Part shown: one piece after another, positions 1 to 4,534 of the stretch | How the letters are laid out: every line of letters starts with the position of its first letter | How positions within the stretch are numbered: the first letter of the stretch is position 1 | Source of the DNA: an uncultured Lachnospiraceae bacterium | GTDB lineage: Bacteria > Bacillota > Clostridia > Lachnospirales > Lachnospiraceae | NCBI GenBank assembly: GCA_910588755.1 | Contig: CAJUQZ010000079.1 | Location: 10,890 to 20,020 of the forward strand | Length of the DNA stretch: 9,131 nt | Direction: 5' to 3' | Program-made: the position numbers and the translations under genes | The notes under the pieces: generated by a model | Databases searched by the model: none | Seen by the model: only the letters and a program-made list of their open reading frames with translations | What the model was told of the DNA's origin: nothing

Positions 1-381
1 AAACTCGCTGATGATTCGCCCAATCTCCCTGCTGTCCAGCTTCTGCTCTAGATCGTTTGGCGATGGAATGCAGTTCTCAATCTCATCGCTTAGCTCCACG
101 ACTGTCACACAACGCTTTTGCGCATGGTAATAATCATATCTGCCGAAAGAAAAGTTACGCGCAAGTTTTGCAAGGTAAGCAAAAAAGTAGTCCGGCCTCT
201 GCGGCGGCAGCGTATTCCACGTCGCATGATATGTATCGTTCACACACTCCTCCGCATCCTGCCGGTCATGCAGGATATTCATGGATAGCGTCTTTAGTCG
301 CCCACCGTATTTTCCATCTGTTTCCGCAATCGCCTGCTGTGAACGCTGCCAGTATAATTCAATGATCTCATTGTCTTCCAA
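1..381 (-). CDS. RNA polymerase sigma-70 family (ECF-like) factor, 3' end outside window
   Basis: The first 127 residues of a sigma factor can be read without a stop, starting LEDNEIIELYWQRS. A region-2 core follows at about residues 34-55 (MNILHDRQDAEECVNDTYHATW), then LPPQRPDYFFAYLAKLARNFSF at 58-79, where core-binding and -10-recognition helices lie in this family. The linker to region 4 starts near residue 95 (ELSDEIENCIPSP), and region 4 lies beyond the window edge. The protein would direct RNA polymerase to a specific promoter set. I chose the TTG at 379-381 because it matches the usual MEDxxII start of this Clostridia family. It has no clear Shine-Dalgarno sequence, and the frame stays open upstream without an ATG, so the start is uncertain. 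The target regulon and any anti-sigma partner cannot be seen. The family is confident; the start is not. Confidence 0.85.
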   Translation of the reverse strand, partial: MEDNEIIELYWQRSQQAIAETDGKYGGRLKTLSMNILHDRQDAEECVNDTYHATWNTLPPQRPDYFFAYLAKLARNFSFGRYDYYHAQKRCVTVVELSDEIENCIPSPNDLEQKLDSREIGRIISEF

Positions 382-437
382 AGGATTTTTTTGTGTCTGG
401 TTGCAGAGTTTGGATTTTTTTATGAAATGTAACAAAA

Positions 438-460
438 AGAGAACTGGTTTTCAGTTCTCT
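438..460 (-). terminator. Terminator-like hairpin in the leader of the sigma gene
   Basis: AGAGAACTG (438-446) and CAGTTCTCT (452-460) form a perfect 9-bp stem with a 5-base loop. On the minus strand the stem is followed at once by TTTTTG, as in an intrinsic terminator. It sits a few bases after the predicted leftward start site and before the sigma gene, so it looks like a leader attenuator or the end of a very short transcript. The + strand has a weaker, interrupted T-run, so bidirectional use is possible. Confidence 0.55.
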
Positions 461-472
461 CCTTTTTCCTTT

Positions 473-501
473 ATTGTACTACATTGTATTGCAGACATCA
501 A
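473..501 (-). promoter_or_regulatory. Leftward promoter, TTGATG-N17-TACAAT
   Basis: On the minus strand a -35 box TTGATG (501-496) and a -10 box TACAAT (478-473) are separated by exactly 17 bases. Transcription would start near 466 and run toward the sigma factor gene, first crossing the hairpin at 438-460. It lies back to back with the rightward promoter at 536-564. Recognised by eye only. Confidence 0.5.
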
Positions 502-510
502 GCAAAATGA

Positions 511-536
511 CAAGGTTCTATTTCAAGGTTCTATTT
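511..536. repeat. Perfect tandem 13-bp repeat, two copies
   Basis: CAAGGTTCTATTT occurs at 511-523 and again at 524-536 with no mismatch. The second copy ends at the first base of the rightward -35 box. The position, between divergent promoters, suggests a pair of regulator-binding sites, but no regulator can be assigned. Confidence 0.6.
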
Positions 537-564
537 TGACAAGTCTCCTCTGTAGTGCTATAGT
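536..564 (+). promoter_or_regulatory. Rightward promoter, TTGACA-N17-TATAGT with extended -10
   Basis: A consensus -35 TTGACA (536-541) is followed after 17 bases by TATAGT (559-564), preceded by TGC (556-558), which gives an extended -10. The predicted start site is near 571, about 56 bases before the ATG of the gene at 627. One of the best promoters in the window. Confidence 0.75.
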
Positions 565-609
565 AATTATTGAGAGGGAGGTGCCTCTGCACCGTTTTCC
601 TCAATAATT
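565..609. promoter_or_regulatory. Dyad over the transcription start and 5' leader
   Basis: AATTATTGAG (565-574) is an exact inverted repeat of CTCAATAATT (600-609). A second stem, GGTGC (580-584) with GCACC (589-593) and a CTCT loop, lies inside it. The outer left arm starts directly after the -10 box and spans the predicted start site. It could therefore be a DNA operator, while most of the inner part would also fold in the mRNA leader. Which of these applies cannot be told from sequence. Confidence 0.5.
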
Positions 610-626
610 GTGAAAGGAAGAGAATC

Positions 627-899
627 ATGTCACCTGAAGATAAGGAATTATTAGAACGTATCAATGTGTACGCCGACCGGGTACTAAAAGATTTTGACCC
701 GCAGAAGACGCGCGTTTCCTTCCAGCTTGAGAAACTCAAACCCATCATGGAAGAAATTGCGCAGGAAAAGGGATCAACGGTAGAAGAAATATTTATCAAG
801 TATATGGATCTGGCAAGCCAGGTCACTGTCAGCAGGGAGACAAAATTTCAAAATACCATCGGAAACATGACCAAATACGGCGATGTGCATGATGCGTAA
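627..899 (+). CDS. Small protein of unknown function (90 aa)
   Basis: The ATG at 627 is preceded by AAAGGAAGAGA, a good ribosome site, and lies downstream of a near-consensus promoter. These support a real gene of 90 residues. I do not recognise the family. The product is soluble and highly charged, without a signal peptide, membrane segment, cysteine or zinc motif. It appears mostly helical: a charged N-terminal helix (MSPEDKELLERINVYADRVLKDF), a middle segment (QLEKLKPIMEEIAQEKG), then TVEEIFIKYMDLASQV and a polar tail. EKGSTVEEIFIKYMDLASQ has some helix-turn-helix feel, but I cannot support DNA binding. A longer reading from 570 begins at the transcription start without a ribosome site and is unlikely. 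It is the only + strand gene here, divergent from the sigma factor and convergent with the ATPase operon. Confidence 0.75.
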   Translation: MSPEDKELLERINVYADRVLKDFDPQKTRVSFQLEKLKPIMEEIAQEKGSTVEEIFIKYMDLASQVTVSRETKFQNTIGNMTKYGDVHDA

Positions 900-941
900 C
901 CATGCAGAGAAAATATGTCCTGGAGGCATACTTGTTCTGCC

Positions 942-998
942 GGGGCTGTAGCAACCAGTCATGGCCTGGTCAGTCCCCTGACTGACTGCCACAGCCCC
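942..998. repeat. Nested GC-rich dyads at the convergent gene ends
   Basis: GGGGCTGT (942-949) pairs perfectly with ACAGCCCC (991-998). Inside lies a 7-bp stem, GTCAGTC (969-975) with GACTGAC (980-986), closing a 4-base loop. The inner hairpin covers the stop codon of the minus-strand ATPase gene (970-972). Neither strand has a T-run afterwards, so this is not a standard intrinsic terminator. It may stabilise mRNA 3' ends or slow converging polymerases. Confidence 0.5.
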
Positions 999-2151
999 AG
1001 TCAAACTGAATTGTCAGATACCCCTTGTCAAATTTTGCCCCGGCGACCTCCATTCCGGCAAACTCCGGCGGCATCGGAAATCTGCGACTCTCATTGCGCA
1101 CGCCTACCAGCAGTTCATTTCTTTCCTGCTCCAGACGCAGCTCTGCTTTGGATGCAAACGGCAAATAGATTCTAAGACTTTTTTGTGCCAAATCCACCTC
1201 ATAGATCTTCTGCTGAAACAGCACGGCATTGGGATCACACCCATCAAATATCTGCGCCCCGACACGTTCAAGCATCTCCAATGTGCGAAGTTCCCGCTGC
1301 TGCAGCTCCACATAAAACCGAGGCACTTCACTGAAGCTTTCTGCGATTTCCTGCAGAGCCTCCTCCTGCAGCCTCGTCCACCTGTTAAAATATCCCTCCA
1401 TCGCCTTTGCCGGATAGATATGATTTACGATCACCGCGTCAACATTATAGTGATACAGGTACAGACAGGTGAAATTGCGCTTCGCCTCGCTGATCACGAT
1501 TTTCTCTGGTGTGGTGACCACGCGCAGGCTCACAGTCTCTTTGTCCAGCAAAAGCGCCTGCAGACGCTTCATGCGTTCCATCAGGGATTCGATGTCATCA
1601 AACACATTATCCTTTGGCATGGGAACCTTCATCGTCTTTTCGATAAGCCTGCCCACGGTCTTTGTCGCCGCCCGCTCGATTGGCAGCAGTCTTCTCACAA
1701 ACTCCGATAGGCGCTCTGGATATCTTAAGAGGGCTAATGTCTCTCCTGTAGGCGCACAGTCCACGATAATCGTATCGTAGACGCCACTCTCATACACGTC
1801 TAGAATCTGAAACATGGAAAAGAGCTCCTCTAGTCCTGGAAATACTAAGAGCTCCTCCGCCTCGATTCCGCCCCCGCCCCTTGCCGTGAGCAGCTCCTTC
1901 ACATACTCCTTCAAGTTGCCCCATGCCTTCTCACTCTCATAAACCGTATCAATCTCCACGGCATAAAGATTTTTTGTGATTTCCACAGGCCTTCTACCAA
2001 CCTTTCTGTCAAAGGAATCCCCCAGGCTGTGCGCCTGATCTGTGCTCATCACAATCACCTTTTTTCCATCTCCTGCAAGCTTTACCGCGGTCGCCGCTGC
2101 CATGCTGGTCTTACCCACGCCACCTTTTCCTGTATAAATGATAATCCGCAT
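970..2151 (-). CDS. ArsA/Get3-family ATPase, second copy of the operon (393 aa)
   Basis: This is a cytosolic P-loop ATPase of the ArsA/TRC40/Get3 family. Visible parts are the deviant Walker A GKGGVGKT at residues 8-15 with its signature lysine, a switch I segment STDQAHSLGD at 36-45 that retains the final aspartate, DCAPTGETLALL at 131-142 matching the family DTAPTGHTxRLL motif but with Glu for His, and VTTPEK at 212-217. A C-terminal HSP20-like domain spans about 320-385 (KSLRIYLPFA to AKFDKGYLTIQF). The protein is a single ATPase half, so it should dimerise, perhaps with its paralogue at 2401-3591. It has no Get3-type CxxC and no obvious equivalent of the ArsA arsenite cysteines. Known family roles are tail-anchored protein targeting and metalloid export; the cysteine pattern and neighbours make export unlikely. 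The start has AGGAGGGG just upstream and follows the small gene by 17 bases. The substrate is unknown. Confidence 0.9.
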   Translation of the reverse strand: MRIIIYTGKGGVGKTSMAAATAVKLAGDGKKVIVMSTDQAHSLGDSFDRKVGRRPVEITKNLYAVEIDTVYESEKAWGNLKEYVKELLTARGGGGIEAEELLVFPGLEELFSMFQILDVYESGVYDTIIVDCAPTGETLALLRYPERLSEFVRRLLPIERAATKTVGRLIEKTMKVPMPKDNVFDDIESLMERMKRLQALLLDKETVSLRVVTTPEKIVISEAKRNFTCLYLYHYNVDAVIVNHIYPAKAMEGYFNRWTRLQEEALQEIAESFSEVPRFYVELQQRELRTLEMLERVGAQIFDGCDPNAVLFQQKIYEVDLAQKSLRIYLPFASKAELRLEQERNELLVGVRNESRRFPMPPEFAGMEVAGAKFDKGYLTIQFDWGCGSQSGD

Positions 2152-2168
2152 CGTCTGCCCCTCCTGTC

Positions 2169-2420
2169 TTATACAATATCAACCTTCTTCACCTCTGAAC
2201 CTTTTTTATCTGGCTTTTTTTGGTCATTGTGACCCGCACTGTGTGCACCGCACCCCCTGTACTCTCTCACTGCATCTGATGCAATTTCCACAGCCATCAT
2301 TTTCAGCTCCTTTTCGATCACGTCAAGATGCCTGCACACATTGTCTGAAAACAGGGCATGTATGGCTTTTCTCTGGTATTCCCCTGCCGTTTTTAACCGG
2401 TTAAATAATTCCCTGTTCAT
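2169..2420 (-). CDS. Small protein between the two ATPases, unknown function (83 aa)
   Basis: The start ATG (2420-2418, MNRELFNRLK) lies inside the 3' end of the upstream ATPase gene, overlapping it by 20 bases. AAGGAG at 2436-2431 is ten bases before it. ATGs at 2426 and 2429 are in frame, so the product could be 85 or 86 residues. The overlap and the 17-base gap to the next gene imply translational coupling and an obligate three-gene unit. I do not recognise the family. Residues 1-52 look like two amphipathic helices (LFNRLKTAGEYQRKAIHALF and VCRHLDVIEKELKMMAVEIA). The tail is polar and basic, with GCGAHSAGH followed by lysines. Cysteines at 29 and 57 and histidines at 60 and 64 could bind metal, but no standard motif is complete. 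There is no signal peptide or clear membrane span. An adaptor or client of the ATPases is an inference from position only. Confidence 0.7.
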   Translation of the reverse strand: MNRELFNRLKTAGEYQRKAIHALFSDNVCRHLDVIEKELKMMAVEIASDAVREYRGCGAHSAGHNDQKKPDKKGSEVKKVDIV

Positions 2421-3591
2421 CTGCATCATGCTCCTTCCCAAACCATATACACAATGTCCCATCCTCAAATTTCGCACTTGTAACCATATAACTGCGGAAT
2501 ATATTTGGAAGTGGTATGTTGCGCTTAAAATTTCCCGTCTGGACCACAAGGTCTGTCGCAGCCTGGTACAAATTGATGTTCTCCTTCTCTGCATAGGGCA
2601 AAAATACCTTTAGCTGATACCCCTCGTCTGTCTGCTCAAAGTGCTCCCTCTCTGTGATGTTTTTCACCGCAAACACGTCCCTGCCTGTCAAAACATTTTC
2701 CACAATTCTACGAATGGCCTTCTCTCCCTTGAGTTCCTCGTCATACCACGGGATTTCATAGACCGGAAGGGCTGAAAAGCTCTCCCTGATGCAGGTGATG
2801 TATTCCCTCTGAATCGCAATCCACTGCACGAAAAAGTCATTGTCCAGATCTGCTGGCAGAATCCTGTTGATATAGATGCCATCAACATTAAAATCATAGA
2901 GATTCAGATACATGTAGCTGCGCTTTGTCTCCTCAAGGACCATCTTTTCCGGCGTTGTCACGATCCTGACACTTGTGATGGCCCTATCCTTTAGCAGCTC
3001 CTGCAGTTCGATTAATTTCAGGAAAATTCTCTCAATCTCGTTCATGGCTGCTTTGTTTGGCATCTCAATCTGAAAAGCTGCTTTAGAGACAGGCGAAAGC
3101 AAACGCACGGCCACCTTTCCAATCGGGAAAAATTTTTCCATGTACCATGAAAGCAACTCGGGAAATTTTAACAACGACAGCGTTTCCCCTGTCGGCGCAC
3201 AGTCCACGATAATTCTACCATAATCTTCCCTGTGATAGATGTCCGCAATTTTGAGTAGAGAAAACAGTTCTTCCATCCCCGGTATCATCCCAATATTCTG
3301 CATACTGCTCTCCTGTGTATCTGAAAAAAGGCTAGCAAGATAGCTCATGACAGCCGAAAAATCATTTTCCATCACATATTCCGGGTCAATCTCGTAAAGG
3401 TCCAGATTGGGCAGTATATTTTTTGCCTCCTTTCCCAGCTCTTGCTCAAAGATGTCACCCAGATTGTGCGCCATATCGGTGCTTACCAGCAGGGTTTTTA
3501 TTCCCTCCTCTGCACTTTTGACGGCATGGGCTGCCGCTATGCTACTCTTTCCCACACCGCCCTTTCCTGTAAAAATATAAATCCGTTTCAT
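2401..3591 (-). CDS. ArsA/Get3-family ATPase, first copy of the operon (396 aa)
   Basis: This is a paralogue of the ATPase at 970-2151 with the same layout. It has GKGGVGKS at residues 9-16, switch I STDMAHNLGD at 37-46 (very close to the Get3 STDPAHNLSD), DCAPTGETLSLL at 130-141, VTTPEK at 211-216 and a C-terminal HSP20-like domain at about 325-385 (YQLKVFLPYA to AKFEDGTLCIWF). It should hydrolyse ATP as a dimer, coupled to handling of a protein or ligand. No CxxC is present and its three cysteines are isolated. The start at 3591 is chosen because GAGGAGG lies a few bases upstream and MKRIYIFTGKGG is the usual family N-terminus; a reading from 3666 adds 25 unrelated residues. It is the first gene of the operon, and its 3' end overlaps the small gene at 2169-2420. 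No ArsB, Acr3, ArsD or ArsR is in the window, so an arsenic label would mislead. Confidence 0.9.
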   Translation of the reverse strand: MKRIYIFTGKGGVGKSSIAAAHAVKSAEEGIKTLLVSTDMAHNLGDIFEQELGKEAKNILPNLDLYEIDPEYVMENDFSAVMSYLASLFSDTQESSMQNIGMIPGMEELFSLLKIADIYHREDYGRIIVDCAPTGETLSLLKFPELLSWYMEKFFPIGKVAVRLLSPVSKAAFQIEMPNKAAMNEIERIFLKLIELQELLKDRAITSVRIVTTPEKMVLEETKRSYMYLNLYDFNVDGIYINRILPADLDNDFFVQWIAIQREYITCIRESFSALPVYEIPWYDEELKGEKAIRRIVENVLTGRDVFAVKNITEREHFEQTDEGYQLKVFLPYAEKENINLYQAATDLVVQTGNFKRNIPLPNIFRSYMVTSAKFEDGTLCIWFGKEHDADEQGII

Positions 3592-3748
3592 CGTATCCTC
3601 CTCTCTTAAACCAGTAAAAATATAATTTGTGACACTTTTATATGATACTTTAAAATACAATGCCATAAATCATTTCACGTGTTATGTCCATAGCCAAAGT
3701 AGTTTTCAGTCAGAATAGTTCTATAGAATATTACTTATATAAAAATTG

Positions 3749-3828
3749 TTCTTATACAAAATAATTCTTATACAAAATAATTCTTATACAAAATAGTTCT
3801 TATATAGAATAGTTCTTATATAGAATAG
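3749..3828. repeat. Tandem array of five 16-bp units, probable operator array
   Basis: Units at 3749, 3765, 3781, 3797 and 3813 are each 16 bases with no spacer. The first three read TTCTTATACAAAATAA or with a final G. The last two read TTCTTATATAGAATAG. In the latter, TTCT and AGAA half-sites face each other across five bases, and the perfect palindrome TTCTATAGAA (3719-3728) sits just outside, followed by a degenerate unit. The array lies between the MarR gene and the ATPase start, where a regulator would act. Spacing of 16 bases does not fit same-face stacking by 10.5, so binding geometry is unclear. It is not a CRISPR, as there are no spacers. Confidence 0.8.
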
Positions 3829-3846
3829 TTCTATGTTCGAAGTATT
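3827..3846. promoter_or_regulatory. Possible third MarR box at the end of the array
   Basis: Read on the + strand, this 20-base stretch matches the box at 4459-4478 at 14 of 20 positions. Both arms are kept (TTCTA at the left, GAAGTATT at the right), with all but one mismatch in the centre. It lies beside the tandem array and links the ATPase control region to the regulator's own promoter. Confidence 0.4.
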
Positions 3847-3859
3847 TACTTGTAATGAA

Positions 3860-3875
3860 GCAGCCCATAGGCTGC
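3860..3875 (-). terminator. Weak hairpin after the MarR gene
   Basis: GCAGCC (3860-3865) and GGCTGC (3870-3875) form a 6-bp stem with a 4-base loop, 11 bases past the stop codon. The minus-strand tail (TTCATTAC) is poor in T, so termination would be leaky and readthrough into the ATPase operon is possible. Confidence 0.35.
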
Positions 3876-3886
3876 CTGTACTTACA

Positions 3887-4396
3887 CTATTCAATTGTAA
3901 TTTTCCGCACTTTTTTATGTGTCTTTGTGCTGCTGTTTTCCTGCCGCAGTATTTCCATAATTTTAGATGTCATTTTATAGAATAGCGTCATCTCGTCTGC
4001 TGTAAAGGAACCCATGACTTTCATGCCATAATGGGCAAGCTCCTTGATCAGGGCCTCAAACTGTTCTATTCCCTTCTGGCTAAAGCCAATTTGTACAACC
4101 CTCTTATCCTCCTCAGAACGGTTTCGCACCACCAACCCGTTTTTCTCCATGCGGCTGATAATTCCCGTCGCCGTATTGAGCGGCACATGGATATAATCTG
4201 CGATTTCTGTCATATTGACCGCCTGCTTCTGATAGAGCAGCCAGAATATAAAGACTTCATTTTTAGAACAATTCAGAAATATGTTTTCCCATAAATCAGA
4301 GGACAGCAGCTCTCTTAGTTCATCTATATAATCCACCACGATTTTGGAAAGCTCCTGTGTGACACCATATTTTTCCAGACCCATAGTTCTATCCAT
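3887..4396 (-). CDS. MarR-family winged-helix transcriptional regulator (169 aa)
   Basis: A MarR-type DNA-binding protein, expected to act as a dimer and usually as a repressor released by a small ligand. Helices at about 12-57 form the dimer/ligand part. The winged helix runs from NMTEIADYI (61-69) through the recognition helix VPLNTATGIISRMEKNGLV (71-89) to the wing RNRSEEDKRVVQIGFSQKG (91-109), which carries the conserved D-x-R pattern. C-terminal helices follow, ending in a basic tail (KTHKKVRK). Length is slightly above the usual 140-155. The start is at 4396 or in frame at 4384; neither ribosome site is strong. Its promoter at 4460-4488 contains two inverted 20-bp boxes, implying autorepression. 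The next gene in the same direction is the ATPase operon, after a leaky hairpin and a repeat array, so control of that operon is likely. The ligand is unknown. Confidence 0.92.
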   Translation of the reverse strand: MDRTMGLEKYGVTQELSKIVVDYIDELRELLSSDLWENIFLNCSKNEVFIFWLLYQKQAVNMTEIADYIHVPLNTATGIISRMEKNGLVVRNRSEEDKRVVQIGFSQKGIEQFEALIKELAHYGMKVMGSFTADEMTLFYKMTSKIMEILRQENSSTKTHKKVRKITIE

Positions 4397-4433
4397 ACAT
4401 TTATTCCATACTCTTTATTTAAACTGTACACAA

Positions 4434-4478
4434 AATACTTCCGCCGTCGAATTTATTTAATTCTACCACGGAAGTATT
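4434..4478. promoter_or_regulatory. Paired inverted 20-bp boxes, probable MarR operator
   Basis: Box 1 (4459-4478) and box 2 (4434-4453) are inverted copies agreeing at 17 of 20 positions, separated by TATTT. The outer arms AATACTTCCG/CGGAAGTATT match perfectly, and GAATT/AATTC match at the inner ends. Box 1 is itself an imperfect palindrome (AATACTTCC against GGTAGAATT, 7 of 9), the form expected of a MarR site. It covers the -10 box and much of the spacer; box 2 covers and follows the start site. Transcripts coming from the upstream gene at 4535 would also fold this into a hairpin followed by TTTTGTG, so it could serve as that gene's terminator. Confidence 0.7.
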
Positions 4479-4488
4479 TTTCTGTCAA
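4460..4488 (-). promoter_or_regulatory. Promoter of the MarR gene, TTGACA-N17-TAGAAT
   Basis: On the minus strand a consensus -35 TTGACA (4488-4483) is followed after exactly 17 bases by TAGAAT (4465-4460). The start site would be near 4453, giving a leader of roughly 57 bases. The spacer and -10 are covered by one arm of the dyad at 4434-4478. Confidence 0.75.
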
Positions 4489-4534
4489 CCCGATTCCATT
4501 TAAAAATTTAAAGCATTTTTTCTATAATACTCTA

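Larger units (their letters stand above)
3592..3886. promoter_or_regulatory. AT-rich regulatory interval before the ATPase operon
   Basis: No gene is supported in these 295 bases. The part nearest the regulator gene (3719-3846) holds the 16-bp tandem array, a perfect palindrome and a box resembling those at the marR-type promoter. The part nearest the ATPase gene (3592-3718) should contain the operon promoter, but I see no convincing -35/-10 pair with correct spacing there. It could be weak, activator-dependent or within the array. Confidence 0.6.

Noticed and set aside
57..607. Open frames of 102 and 108 aa on the + strand
   Set aside because: They run antisense to the sigma factor gene and through the divergent promoter region, with no ribosome site or recognisable product.
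570..626. N-terminal extension of the 90-aa protein from 570
   Set aside because: It would start at the predicted transcription start with no ribosome site; the ATG at 627 has a good one.
1183..1710. 175-aa open frame on the + strand
   Set aside because: It lies wholly antisense to the well-supported ATPase gene, has no ribosome site and its composition is that of a shadow frame.
970..3591. Arsenic-resistance operon
   Set aside because: The two ATPases belong to the ArsA superfamily, but the arsenite-binding cysteine pattern, ArsB/Acr3, ArsD, ArsC and ArsR are not present in the window.
3592..3666. 25-codon N-terminal extension of the first ATPase
   Set aside because: The added residues do not resemble the family N-terminus, and GAGGAGG lies directly before the ATG at 3591.
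3749..3828. CRISPR array
   Set aside because: Units are 16 bases, contiguous and without spacers, and no cas gene is nearby.
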